Shown here: positions 16,571 through 24,407 of the stretch, one piece after another | How the letters are laid out: each line of letters starts with the position of its first letter | How positions within the stretch are numbered: the stretch's first letter is position 1 | Source of the DNA: Bacteroidota bacterium | Lineage (GTDB): Bacteria; Bacteroidota; Bacteroidia; Cytophagales; Cyclobacteriaceae | NCBI GenBank assembly: GCA_024280115.1 | Contig: JAJRQT010000180.1 | Coordinates: 1-46,513, forward strand | Length of the DNA stretch: 46,513 nt | Direction: 5' to 3' | Notes under the pieces: generated by a model | What the model was told of the DNA's origin: nothing | Databases searched by the model: none | Seen by the model: only the letters and a program-made list of their open reading frames with translations | Program-made: the position numbers and the translations under genes

Positions 16571-16703
16571 TCTGAATCACGCCCGCTTGCCTTTGGCAGG
16601 TCTGCCTGCCAAAGGCAAGGATTTACAGGATTAAAGGATAACACGGATTCAACGGTCGTAGAAAACGCAAGCCCAAACACACCGTCACCCCGATGCATCG
16701 GGG
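16571..16703 (+). repeat. Dispersed spacer repeat, copy 2, interrupted by a palindrome
   Basis: TCTGAATCAC at 16571-16580 and GATTTACAGGATTAAAGGAT from 16620 are contiguous in the copies at 16785 and 16979. Here they are split by a 39-bp insert containing a perfect palindrome (16586-16619). The copy ends in the palindrome CCCCGATGCATCGGGG (16688-16703). Confidence 0.75.
16586..16619. repeat. 34-bp perfect palindrome inserted in a repeat
   Basis: CTTGCCTTTGGCAGG, loop TCTG, CCTGCCAAAGGCAAG: a 15-bp perfect stem. Comparison with the uninterrupted repeat copies shows it as an insertion. Confidence 0.8.
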
Positions 16704-16784
16704 TCTGGTAAAAAGAAACGAAATGATGAAGCATATAGCCTACCATTTACCAGACCTTGCTTGTGTCCCCACTTACAGAAAAAT

Positions 16785-16908
16785 GTCTGAATCATGATTT
16801 ACAGAATTAAAGGATGACACGGATTTATTGGTCGTAGAAAACGTAACCCCAAACACACCGTCACACCGATGCATCGGGGTGACGGTACTCATTAGCAACT
16901 CAGCAATA
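16785..16908 (+). repeat. Dispersed spacer repeat, copy 3, with wzt leader
   Basis: TCTGAATCATGATTTACAG through ATGCATCGGGGTGACGG to CTCAGCAATAAG, ending 12 bp before wzt remnant C. It joins the spacer repeat and the wzt-leader repeat in one unit. Confidence 0.75.
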
Positions 16909-16919
16909 AGTATTAAAAA

Positions 16920-17036
16920 ATGAACAACGATATACTAGTAAAAGTCGAAGGCGTCTCCAAGAAGTTTTACCTTTACTGTCTGAATCACAGATTTACAGGA
17001 TTAAAGGAAGGCACGGATTCACTGCTCAAAGATTAA
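16920..17036 (+). pseudogene. Truncated wzt1 5' end, remnant C
   Basis: ATG at 16920 reads MNNDILVKVEGVSKKFY, clearly the same start as remnants A and B, then passes after codon 17 straight into another copy of the spacer repeat and stops at 17034. The break is at about 16970. It lies directly ahead of wzm2. Confidence 0.8.
16979..17022 (+). repeat. Dispersed spacer repeat, copy 4 (partial)
   Basis: TCTGAATCACAGATTTACAG through GGCACGGATTC. It begins at the point where wzt homology in remnant C ends. Confidence 0.7.
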
Positions 17037-17061
17037 GCAAAGCGGTTGGACCAACCTGGCT

Positions 17062-17084
17062 GGCGCAAGCGTCTCGCTTGTGCC
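17062..17084. repeat. Hairpin of the GGCGCAAG family
   Basis: GGCGCAAGCG-TCT-CGCTTGTGCC, 9 of 10 bp paired. Related copies lie at 14441-14496, 40813-40855 and 41113-41135. Confidence 0.6.
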
Positions 17085-17147
17085 CACTGGCCCAAACACA
17101 TTGCAAGAGTAACAATTCAAATAACAAAAAAGCAAACAATAAAATTA

Positions 17148-18023
17148 ATGAATAAAAATAATTTAACACAAGTGAAAGAGGAAAACTGGGACCTTGTCAT
17201 AAAACCGCAATCTCACTTACTCGATATCAATTTCCGGGACATATGGAGTTACAGAGATTTGCTGTACATGTTTGTAAAAAGAAGTATCATTACTATGTAC
17301 AAACAAACTGTGCTCGGACCGTTGTGGTTTTTTATTCAGCCGGTTCTTACCATGTTGGTATATATTGTTGTATTTGGAGGCATAGCGAAAATTAGCACAG
17401 ATGGTATGCCTCAGCCTTTGTTTTATATGAGCGGTATTATTTTTTGGAATTATTTTGCGTCGTGCCTCTCCGGGACATCTAATACTTTCAGAGGCAATGC
17501 GAGTATTTTCGGGAAAGTTTATTTCCCAAGATTGATCATGCCACTCTCCACCATTGTTTCCAACTTTATTAAATTTCTGATTCAGTCAGCAATGCTTATC
17601 ATAGTTTTTGTGTACTACTACTTTTTTACTTCTGCCAATATCTATCCGCATTGGGAACTTATTTGGGTTATTCCCATTATGCTTTTAGTGATGGCATTTA
17701 TGGGTCTATCCTTTGGGATGATATTGTCTGCTATGACAACAAAATACAGGGATCTGTCTTTCTTGATGGGCTTTATAGTGCAACTATTAATGTATGCAAC
17801 ACCAGTAATATACCCCATGTCGTTATTGGAAGGAAAATATTCCACATTTATTTGGTACAATCCAATGGCGCACATTATCGAGGGAGTGAAATACATTATA
17901 TTAGGATCCGGGCAATTTAATGTTTCAGGCCTTGTGTATTCAATCATTTTTACATTCATCATTTTCATCATTGGCATTATCATATTTAACAAAACGGAAA
18001 AGGACTTTATCGATACGGTTTAG
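17148..18023 (+). CDS. wzm: ABC-2 polysaccharide export permease Wzm (copy 2)
   Basis: A 291-residue inner-membrane permease with six hydrophobic segments. It opens with a cytoplasmic stretch (DINFRDIWSYRDLLYMFVKR) and holds the ABC-2 features KQTVLGPLWFFIQPVL and YATPVIYP. The open frame extends upstream to 17046, but that part is repeat-derived, so ATG 17148 is chosen. With Wzt2 (68 bp downstream) it forms the exporter for the lipid-linked glycan. It is only distantly similar to Wzm1, so the two are different transporters and not a recent duplication. Confidence 0.93.
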   Translation: MNKNNLTQVKEENWDLVIKPQSHLLDINFRDIWSYRDLLYMFVKRSIITMYKQTVLGPLWFFIQPVLTMLVYIVVFGGIAKISTDGMPQPLFYMSGIIFWNYFASCLSGTSNTFRGNASIFGKVYFPRLIMPLSTIVSNFIKFLIQSAMLIIVFVYYYFFTSANIYPHWELIWVIPIMLLVMAFMGLSFGMILSAMTTKYRDLSFLMGFIVQLLMYATPVIYPMSLLEGKYSTFIWYNPMAHIIEGVKYIILGSGQFNVSGLVYSIIFTFIIFIIGIIIFNKTEKDFIDTV

Positions 18024-18045
18024 TAAACGCTGACTCAACCCATAC

Positions 18046-18072
18046 CGTCACCCCGATGCATCAGGGTGACGT
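18046..18072. repeat. Hairpin between wzm2 and wzt2
   Basis: CGTCACCC and GGGTGACG enclose CGATGCATCA. It is related to the GATGCATC palindromes at 16688 and 16868. It could reduce wzt2 expression relative to wzm2; no T-run follows. Confidence 0.55.
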
Positions 18073-18090
18073 TTCAATAAAATAAAAGCA

Positions 18091-19401
18091 ATGACAAATA
18101 CAGTAATTAAAATAGAAAACCTCTCTAAACTCTATCGTCTCGGCGAAGTAGGTACCGGCTCACTCCGCGAAGATATAAACCGCTGGTGGACCACCACAAT
18201 CAGAGGTGAAGAAGACCCATATGCGCAAATAGGTCATGTAAATGATCAATCTGAACAAGCTGAAATTGGTGAATATATCTGGGCGCTCAGAGATGTAAAT
18301 CTGGAAGTACAGGAAGGTGAAGTATTGGGCATCATCGGAAAAAATGGAGCGGGGAAAAGTACACTGCTTAAGCTGCTCTCCCAGGTAACTTCGCCCACCA
18401 CAGGGGTCGTTAAGACAAAAGGACGACTCGCTACCTTGCTCGAGGTGGGTACTGGATTCCATCCGGAGATGACTGGGCGTGAAAATATCTTCATGAACGG
18501 TACCATCATGGGGATGCGCCGTTTGGAAATAGCCAGGAAACTCGATGAAATCGTGGAATTTGCTGGAGTGGCCAAATATATGGATACGCCTGTAAAACGA
18601 TATTCTTCAGGGATGAGGGTACGACTTGGTTTTGCAGTGGCAGCGTTTCTAGAGCCGGAGATACTGGTTGTTGATGAAGTGCTAGCGGTTGGTGATGCAG
18701 AATTTCAGAAAAAAGCCATCGGAAAAATGAAAGATGTTAGCCAAGGTGAAGGCAGAACTGTGCTTTTTGTGAGCCATAATATGAACTCAATTAGAAGCTT
18801 GTGTAGTAGGGGGTTGTTACTAGAAAATGGAACGGTAAAATTTGTAGGTGAAGTCGATTCTATAATAAGTAGTTATTTGAGTTTAAATAGTGAAATAATA
18901 AATAATTTATTGAGTCCTGATGTTCAGAGAAATGGATCCGGTGAAATGCGGTTTACTAATATTTACTTTAAAAATAATGAAAGCAAGGTAGTTGATCAAA
19001 TTATATCCGGAGATTATCTCGAGATACATATAGAGCTTGAGAAATACTCTGACATAGATTTTACTAAACTTATTTTTTCAATACTTTTTAGAGACAATGG
19101 AGGTAACACTGTGTTGCAATTTGTTACCGATGAAATGGAAGTGACAATTGAAAAAATTGATTTAAAAGGTAAGGTGATAATAAAAATTCCAAATATTTGG
19201 TTAAGAGGGAATAATTATAATTTGGCAATAAGACTTAATAAAGATGGCATAACGGGGCAAAAATTTGTCGTAGATGAGATAAACAATGCTACTGTTTTAA
19301 GAGTAATAGAAGGTGATATCTGGAATATTGGAAGGTCAAATAGGCCAGGAGCTTTTGCTGTGATCCCTAGTGAAATTAGCATAATGAATGATAATGATTA
19401 A
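18091..19401 (+). CDS. wzt: ABC exporter ATPase Wzt with C-terminal glycan-binding-type domain
   Basis: A 436-residue ATPase. Walker A GKNGAGKST is at 83-91, the signature YSSGMRVRLG at 171-180, Walker B ILVVDE at 191-196 and the switch His at 229 in FVSHN. The N-terminal ~60 residues before Walker A are the long start typical of Wzt. Residues about 270-436 form a beta-rich C-terminal domain, as in O-antigen Wzt proteins that recognise a finished, often end-modified chain. This is the only intact polysaccharide-export ATPase in the window. Its start (MTNTVIKIENLSKLYRLGE) differs from that of the four wzt1 remnants. It overlaps the next gene by 14 bp. Confidence 0.95.
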   Translation: MTNTVIKIENLSKLYRLGEVGTGSLREDINRWWTTTIRGEEDPYAQIGHVNDQSEQAEIGEYIWALRDVNLEVQEGEVLGIIGKNGAGKSTLLKLLSQVTSPTTGVVKTKGRLATLLEVGTGFHPEMTGRENIFMNGTIMGMRRLEIARKLDEIVEFAGVAKYMDTPVKRYSSGMRVRLGFAVAAFLEPEILVVDEVLAVGDAEFQKKAIGKMKDVSQGEGRTVLFVSHNMNSIRSLCSRGLLLENGTVKFVGEVDSIISSYLSLNSEIINNLLSPDVQRNGSGEMRFTNIYFKNNESKVVDQIISGDYLEIHIELEKYSDIDFTKLIFSILFRDNGGNTVLQFVTDEMEVTIEKIDLKGKVIIKIPNIWLRGNNYNLAIRLNKDGITGQKFVVDEINNATVLRVIEGDIWNIGRSNRPGAFAVIPSEISIMNDND

Positions 19402-20218
19402 AAAATATGTTAAAAAAAATATTGATAATCTACTCTTTAATTCTCGAAAAATAGGGCTAATTGTTTCGACAGGAAGAACAGGGACAAAATTTATAAATGG
19501 TTTATTGGCAGAATCAGATAGCGTTCTAAGTGTACATGAATTAAATCGTAGAGATCAAGAATTTTCTTTTGCGTGTCATAAAAACAAAATTTCCGAAAAT
19601 CAATTTATCGATTATTATCGTTCCTCGAGAAGAAATTTAATAATTAAGAATTTAAATAAGCTATTGATAGAATCAAATGGAAATTTGATTCTATCAACTC
19701 ATGAGTTGATTAATAATATAAAGAATTTACGGGTGGCATTAATTATAAGAGATCCAAGAGATGTTATTAAATCTGCCTGTAATAGAAGTTTTACAGACAA
19801 GAATGGAGTTATTAGAAAGACATACGAAATGGAAAAAAATTGGCAATTTAAAGCGTATGAAGTTGACAATTTCATTTCAAAGGAACAATGGATGGAAATG
19901 AGCATGCCAGTTAGGTTTATGTGGACTTGGACTTATAGAAATCAATATGTTTTAAAGTTGGCAGAAAAGTCAGATGATATTGAAGTTTTTAGGTTTGAAG
20001 ATATTTTTAGCGATTCTAATAAAATGAATGAACTGGTCAAATTTATTAGCTATAAAAAAGTGAATTTAAGTAATGAACAAATAGATAAGCGATTTTCTAT
20101 TAAAGTAAATGCAAACAAGATAGAAGATTTCCCTTCTTTTGAAAATTGGGATGAAAAATTAAAACAAGAATTAAAAAAGTATTGTGGTGATTTAATGGAA
20201 AAATACAATTATCGATAA
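19388..20218 (+). CDS. Sulfotransferase family protein
   Basis: A 276-residue PAPS-dependent sulfotransferase. The 5'-phosphosulfate loop is STGRTGTKF at residues 27-35 and the 3'-phosphate site RDPRDVIKSA at 121-130. The C-terminus with DLMEKYNY resembles that of the sulfotransferase at 27380 (NLASKYNY), so the two are related. Its start overlaps the wzt2 end, which links sulfation to export in one operon. ATG at 19388 or 19394 are both possible. The acceptor is unknown, presumably a glycan hydroxyl. Confidence 0.85.
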   Translation: MIMIKKYVKKNIDNLLFNSRKIGLIVSTGRTGTKFINGLLAESDSVLSVHELNRRDQEFSFACHKNKISENQFIDYYRSSRRNLIIKNLNKLLIESNGNLILSTHELINNIKNLRVALIIRDPRDVIKSACNRSFTDKNGVIRKTYEMEKNWQFKAYEVDNFISKEQWMEMSMPVRFMWTWTYRNQYVLKLAEKSDDIEVFRFEDIFSDSNKMNELVKFISYKKVNLSNEQIDKRFSIKVNANKIEDFPSFENWDEKLKQELKKYCGDLMEKYNYR

Positions 20219-20222
20219 TCAA

Positions 20223-20930
20223 ATGGGAGACAGATTTATTAATCTAAAACTAGGGTACTCTAATATGGATATCTACTATCCTAGAGTTAAACAAATTGAG
20301 TCTATTAAAAGTAACTTGAAATTGTTTAAGGGAAAATTTTTAGATGCAGGATGTGGGGAGATGCCATATCGAAATTATATATTAAAGCATTCTGAAGTTG
20401 ATGAATATATAGGGTTAGATTTTGATTACCCAGAAGGTTATAATAAGACTGTAAAGCCTGATGTTACCTGGGATGGGGTAACAATCCCAATTGATGATAA
20501 CATTTTTGAATCTGCAATGTCAACCTCAGTTTTAGAACATTGTCCGGACCCATCTTTATTTTTAAAAGAAGTAAATAGAGTTCTTAAAAAAGGAGGGTCT
20601 TATTATGTATTTGTTCCTTTCCTATGGAATTTACATGATGCTCCTCATGATGAATTTAGATTTACACCTTTTTCATTAGAAAGATTACTTAAAGATGAAG
20701 GATTTACAGAAATTAGTATTAATGCCACAGGTGGCTGGCATGGATCTATGGCAACTATGTTGGGTGCTTATGCATGTAGAGCACCTATGTCAAAAAGAAA
20801 AAGAAACATATTTAAAAGAATTGCTTTCCCTCTTATAAAGTATCTTATTAATAAAGGTAAAAATGAGAAAATTGATTTCATGAGGGGGGTTATGATCCCG
20901 GGATTGGTAGCCACATGTGTAAAAGGCTAA
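20223..20930 (+). CDS. Class I SAM-dependent methyltransferase
   Basis: A 235-residue methyltransferase of the Methyltransf_11 type. Motif I is FLDAGCGEMPYR at residues 39-50, an acidic end of strand 2 follows in IGLDFDYP, and the later motif is STSVLEHCPDPSLFLKEVNR. The HDAPHDEFRFTPFSLERLL segment is common in methyltransferases from O-antigen loci. It may methylate a sugar or cap the chain, which can serve as the export signal read by a Wzt C-terminal domain. It follows the sulfotransferase at 4 bp. Confidence 0.88.
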   Translation: MGDRFINLKLGYSNMDIYYPRVKQIESIKSNLKLFKGKFLDAGCGEMPYRNYILKHSEVDEYIGLDFDYPEGYNKTVKPDVTWDGVTIPIDDNIFESAMSTSVLEHCPDPSLFLKEVNRVLKKGGSYYVFVPFLWNLHDAPHDEFRFTPFSLERLLKDEGFTEISINATGGWHGSMATMLGAYACRAPMSKRKRNIFKRIAFPLIKYLINKGKNEKIDFMRGVMIPGLVATCVKG

Positions 20931-20948
20931 TAAATTAGAATCAGTATT

Positions 20949-22142
20949 ATGAATTACCATTTACTGAATGACGATAAGTTCATCGATGATTTTATTGATG
21001 TAGTTGAAGGTATTCAAACAAACAATAATAAATACCTCATATTTAGAAATAAAAATTCAGTAAAATATGTCAGTCATCCTAAGATTACTTATGTAAAATC
21101 AGAGCAAAATTATTTAAATGAACTAATCCGAAATTTTTGCAAGGATGATAAAGTATTCATTCATTATTTACGGAGAGGTTTATATGAGTTTATCATATCG
21201 ATACCTATAGAAACTAGAATCGGTTTGTTTTTTTGGGGCGGTGACATTGTAGAATATCCAACACATTTTTATAAAAAATTTAATTACGAACCACAGACAT
21301 TAAAATATTATAACAAACATAAAAATCCCTATTACAGGATTATTAGGTTTTATAGAAATCCCAAAAATATACTAAGGTATGTTTTAAAGAGGAGGCAATT
21401 TTTAAAGCAAGAAAAAAGTCAACTTGAACTAAAAAATTTAGCGCTGTCAAGAATTGATTATCTGCTCAATTGGAACCCCCTTGATTATGAACAATTGCTA
21501 AAAAAAGTTAAAAGATTTAAAGCCCGGGATATTTATCATTTTTATGGTATAGGATTAGAAAGTGATTTACCTGCGATAAAAAATAATAATAGCAAAACTT
21601 TGAAAATATGGTTGGGAAATTCAGCAGCGCTCGCTAACAACCACATGGATGCTTTAAAAGTTTTAGGCAGATTAAAAGATGAAGACATAGAAATTTTATG
21701 TCCTTTAAGTTATGGTGATTATTCTAAAAATAAACATTATACAAGCACTGTAATTAAATACGGAAAGGATTTGTTTGGAGAGAAATTTATACCATTAACC
21801 GCTTTTCTTCAACGGTCGGAATATTATAGATTATTGCAAGAAACCGATATTATTATCATGTTTCAAAACAGGACGCAGGCTAATGGAAATATATCGGCTT
21901 CATTATCCATGGGGAAAAAGATTTTTTTACACAAAATAAATACAATTTATCAGTTGTATAAAAAAAATGATATTAAGGTTTTTAGCGTTGACGAGTTTAA
22001 TAAATCTACTTTTGATCAGTTAAAATGCCCGTTAACCCAGGAGGAGATATCAATGAACATAAAAATGTTAAAGGAGAGGATACTCAATACATATCGCAAA
22101 GAATCAAGTTTGGCGGAAGTATTGAAATGTGTTGCTAAATAG
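20949..22142 (+). CDS. GT56-type glycosyltransferase (4-acetamido-4,6-dideoxygalactose transferase-like)
   Basis: A 397-residue protein resembling WecF/RffT, which transfers Fuc4NAc from its TDP sugar in enterobacterial common antigen synthesis. Recognisable parts are FFWGGDIVEYP (94-104), WLGNSAALANNHMDAL, the stretch CPLSYGDY, a YYRLLQETDIIIMF segment and FQNRTQANGNISASL. The next two genes encode a formyltransferase and a WecE-type aminotransferase, so the donor is likely TDP-Fuc4N or its N-formyl form. Family membership is by motif memory. The exact sugar and linkage are inference. Confidence 0.78.
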   Translation: MNYHLLNDDKFIDDFIDVVEGIQTNNNKYLIFRNKNSVKYVSHPKITYVKSEQNYLNELIRNFCKDDKVFIHYLRRGLYEFIISIPIETRIGLFFWGGDIVEYPTHFYKKFNYEPQTLKYYNKHKNPYYRIIRFYRNPKNILRYVLKRRQFLKQEKSQLELKNLALSRIDYLLNWNPLDYEQLLKKVKRFKARDIYHFYGIGLESDLPAIKNNNSKTLKIWLGNSAALANNHMDALKVLGRLKDEDIEILCPLSYGDYSKNKHYTSTVIKYGKDLFGEKFIPLTAFLQRSEYYRLLQETDIIIMFQNRTQANGNISASLSMGKKIFLHKINTIYQLYKKNDIKVFSVDEFNKSTFDQLKCPLTQEEISMNIKMLKERILNTYRKESSLAEVLKCVAK

Positions 22143-22172
22143 TATAATGGATTTGATTGACCATATTTATCA

Positions 22173-23057
22173 ATGAAAAGTAAAATGATAAAGGTAGCAC
22201 TTTATTTAATGACTGAGAAAGGGCATCAAGTTCTTAACAGTCTTATAGATAATGGATATAAAGAGTTGATTACAGCAGTTGTATCATCACGGGATTCCAA
22301 TGTTGAAGAAGATTATTTTGAAAGTATTAAAGAGGTTTCAATAAGTAATAAAATCTCTTTTTATTCAAGAAGTCAAAATCAAAATATTAAAAGTGATTTC
22401 CTGATTGCTATTGGTTGGAGGTGGTTAATAAAAGATGATTCGTCTATTATAACAGTGCATGATTCCTTATTACCAAAATATAGAGGTTTTGCTCCGGTGG
22501 TTAATGCTTTAATTAACGGCGAAAAGGAACTGGGTGCAACAATGCTTTTTGCAAGTGAAAATTACGATCAGGGAAATATAATTTCTCAAAAATCTTTTTC
22601 TATTAAATATCCAATATTAGTAAAAGAAGCAATTGAGATGATGTCTGATATTTATATCATTTTATGTCTTGATTTTTTCAGAAGAGTTAAAAATGATGAA
22701 AATATAAAAGGTAAAACTCAAAATCATAAGTCAGCCACATATTCCTTGTGGAGAGATAATGAAGACTTGTTTATTGATTGGCATTGGAACGCAGATAAAA
22801 TTGAACGTTTTGTAAATGCTGTAGGATACCCCTACAAAGGCGCGAAAACTCGATTGTTAAATTCCATAGTGACAATCGATAAGGTTGAGGTTATTGAAGA
22901 TGTCCATATAGAAAACCGAACACCAGGTAAACAAATATTTAGTTTTAAAGGAACTCCGTGTGTAGTTTGTGGAAAAGGAATAATAAAAATTGTTTCAGCA
23001 AAGAATGATTTTGGCGAACCGTTTTTATTTAAAAAGTTTAGAAATCGTTTCTTTTAA
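22173..23057 (+). CDS. Sugar N-formyltransferase (formyl-THF dependent)
   Basis: A 294-residue member of the formyl-transferase superfamily (Fmt/ArnA/VioF). The hallmark segment is HDSLLPKYRGFAP at 96-108, with the catalytic His96 and the Asp132 of ENYDQGNII. The Asn normally two residues before the His is Thr94 here, so the Asn-His-Asp triad is incomplete. I recall this variant (xxHDSLLPKYRGFAP) as a recurring subgroup in polysaccharide loci. The C-terminal part has the Fmt-like beta domain. Its last base is the first base of the following wecE-like gene. The likely role is N-formylation of a 4-amino-4,6-dideoxy sugar nucleotide. Confidence 0.82.
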   Translation: MKSKMIKVALYLMTEKGHQVLNSLIDNGYKELITAVVSSRDSNVEEDYFESIKEVSISNKISFYSRSQNQNIKSDFLIAIGWRWLIKDDSSIITVHDSLLPKYRGFAPVVNALINGEKELGATMLFASENYDQGNIISQKSFSIKYPILVKEAIEMMSDIYIILCLDFFRRVKNDENIKGKTQNHKSATYSLWRDNEDLFIDWHWNADKIERFVNAVGYPYKGAKTRLLNSIVTIDKVEVIEDVHIENRTPGKQIFSFKGTPCVVCGKGIIKIVSAKNDFGEPFLFKKFRNRFF

Positions 23058-24187
23058 TGATCCCCTTCAATAAACCCTATTTAACTGGTAAAGAGGCCCA
23101 TTATTTATACCAGGCTGTATATTCAGGGCAATTATCGGGTAACGGGAAATACACCAAAAAATGCCAACAATATTTTGAGGATGCGTTAGGGGTCAAAAAA
23201 ACCTTGCTTACTACCTCTTGTACGGATGCGCTTGAGATGTGCGCAATATTACTAAATATCCAGCCCGGAGATGAAGTTATTGTACCATCATATACATTTG
23301 TAAGTACAGCATTGGCATTTGTAAGACAAGGAGCTAAAATTATTTTTATTGACAGCAGAGTAGATTATCCCGGGTTTGATGAAGATCAACTAGAATCACT
23401 TATCACTTCCAAAACCAAGGCTATAGTTCCGGTTCATTATGCGGGTATAGCTTGCGATATGGATATTATCATGAAATTGGCCGACAAATATGATCTGTTT
23501 GTAGTGGAAGATGCAGCTCAGGCAATTGATAGCTACTATAAAGGCAAGCCTCTCGGAAGTATTGGTCATTTAAGTTGTCTTAGTTTCCACGAGACAAAGA
23601 ATATTCAATGTGGAGAAGGCGGACTTTTAGTGATTAATGATGATCGATTTGTCAATCGGGCCGAAGTGATATGGGAAAAAGGGACTAATCGAGCTGAATT
23701 CTTTAGAGGAGAAATTGATAAATATGGTTGGGTGGACATTGGTAGTAGTTTTTTGCCGAGCGAGCTAAATGCATCTTTTTTATATGCTCAGCTTGAAGAA
23801 ATTGAATCGATTCAAAACCAGAGAAGAAAATTGTGGCAGAAATATTTTGATGGATTAAATGAATTGATGAAAAACGGTATTATTAAATTACCGGTTATTC
23901 CAGATTACGCCACCAACAATGGCCACATGTTTTATTTAATTTGTAGAAATAAAGCTGAACGCAATGGGTTAATTGATTTTTTGAAAGACAACAATATTCA
24001 TGCAGTATTCCATTACTTGTCGCTCCATAGTAGTAAATACTATCATTCAAAACACGATGGAAGATTGTTGCCCAATGCTGATAAGTATTCTGAGACATTA
24101 GTTCGATTACCATTTCATCTTTTTATTTCATCAACTGAGGTGGAACTGATTGTCGAGACGGTTAAAAATTTCTTTTCAAATAAATAG
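23057..24187 (+). CDS. wecE: dTDP-4-amino-4,6-dideoxygalactose transaminase (WecE/RffA type)
   Basis: A 376-residue PLP-dependent aminotransferase of the DegT/DnrJ/EryC1 family, strongly resembling E. coli WecE throughout: IQPGDEVIVPSYTFVSTA at about 68-85, the VHYAGIACDMD segment, Asp152 in VVEDAAQ for the PLP nitrogen, and Lys181 in SFHETKN for the Schiff base. WecE converts dTDP-4-keto-6-deoxyglucose to dTDP-Fuc4N with glutamate. The acetyltransferase WecD that normally follows is absent; a formyltransferase sits directly upstream with a one-base overlap. This suggests dTDP-Fuc4NFo as the product of the pair. Confidence 0.92.
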   Translation: MIPFNKPYLTGKEAHYLYQAVYSGQLSGNGKYTKKCQQYFEDALGVKKTLLTTSCTDALEMCAILLNIQPGDEVIVPSYTFVSTALAFVRQGAKIIFIDSRVDYPGFDEDQLESLITSKTKAIVPVHYAGIACDMDIIMKLADKYDLFVVEDAAQAIDSYYKGKPLGSIGHLSCLSFHETKNIQCGEGGLLVINDDRFVNRAEVIWEKGTNRAEFFRGEIDKYGWVDIGSSFLPSELNASFLYAQLEEIESIQNQRRKLWQKYFDGLNELMKNGIIKLPVIPDYATNNGHMFYLICRNKAERNGLIDFLKDNNIHAVFHYLSLHSSKYYHSKHDGRLLPNADKYSETLVRLPFHLFISSTEVELIVETVKNFFSNK

Positions 24188-24407
24188 GGCTATCATATTT
24201 AAGTTAGATTTTACTACTACCTATGCTTGTAAAGAAGGATTGGTTGCACCTTGTTCGGGTATAATTGGCATCAATGATATACCTCATGAAATGGAGATTA
24301 TAATTGATAAGCTCAGTGCCATCAAATTAAAAAGCGAAAAAAAACCGGTGAAAATCAGGCAACATATTTCAACCAAATACAATGGCCCTAACTGGGAAAG
24401 AATATGA
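24188..24407 (+). pseudogene. Short unrecognised frame, possible gene remnant
   Basis: A frame open from inside the aminotransferase gene ends at 24405-24407 and overlaps the next gene as ATGA. Its tail (EMEIIIDKLSAIKL, then KYNGPNWERI) has protein-like composition and could be the C-terminus of a decayed glycosyltransferase. No good start or RBS exists. ATG 24222 lies in another frame and ends after 13 codons. I treat it as a remnant kept in the operon. Function unknown. Confidence 0.35.

Larger units (their letters stand above)
16535..17147. other. Repeat mosaic between sulfotransferase and wzm2
   Basis: About 600 bp made of three copies of the dispersed spacer repeat, palindromes, the wzt-leader repeat and wzt remnant C (listed separately). 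No intact gene. Confidence 0.7.

Noticed and set aside
16537..16746. Minus-strand 69-codon frame
   Set aside because: It reads the reverse of the dispersed spacer repeat (cf. TTIESVSSFNPVN at 14202-14390 and TTVESVLSFNPVN here), so it is repeat-derived.
17046..17147. 34-codon upstream extension of wzm2
   Set aside because: It is repeat sequence with a hairpin; the family-like start is ATG 17148.
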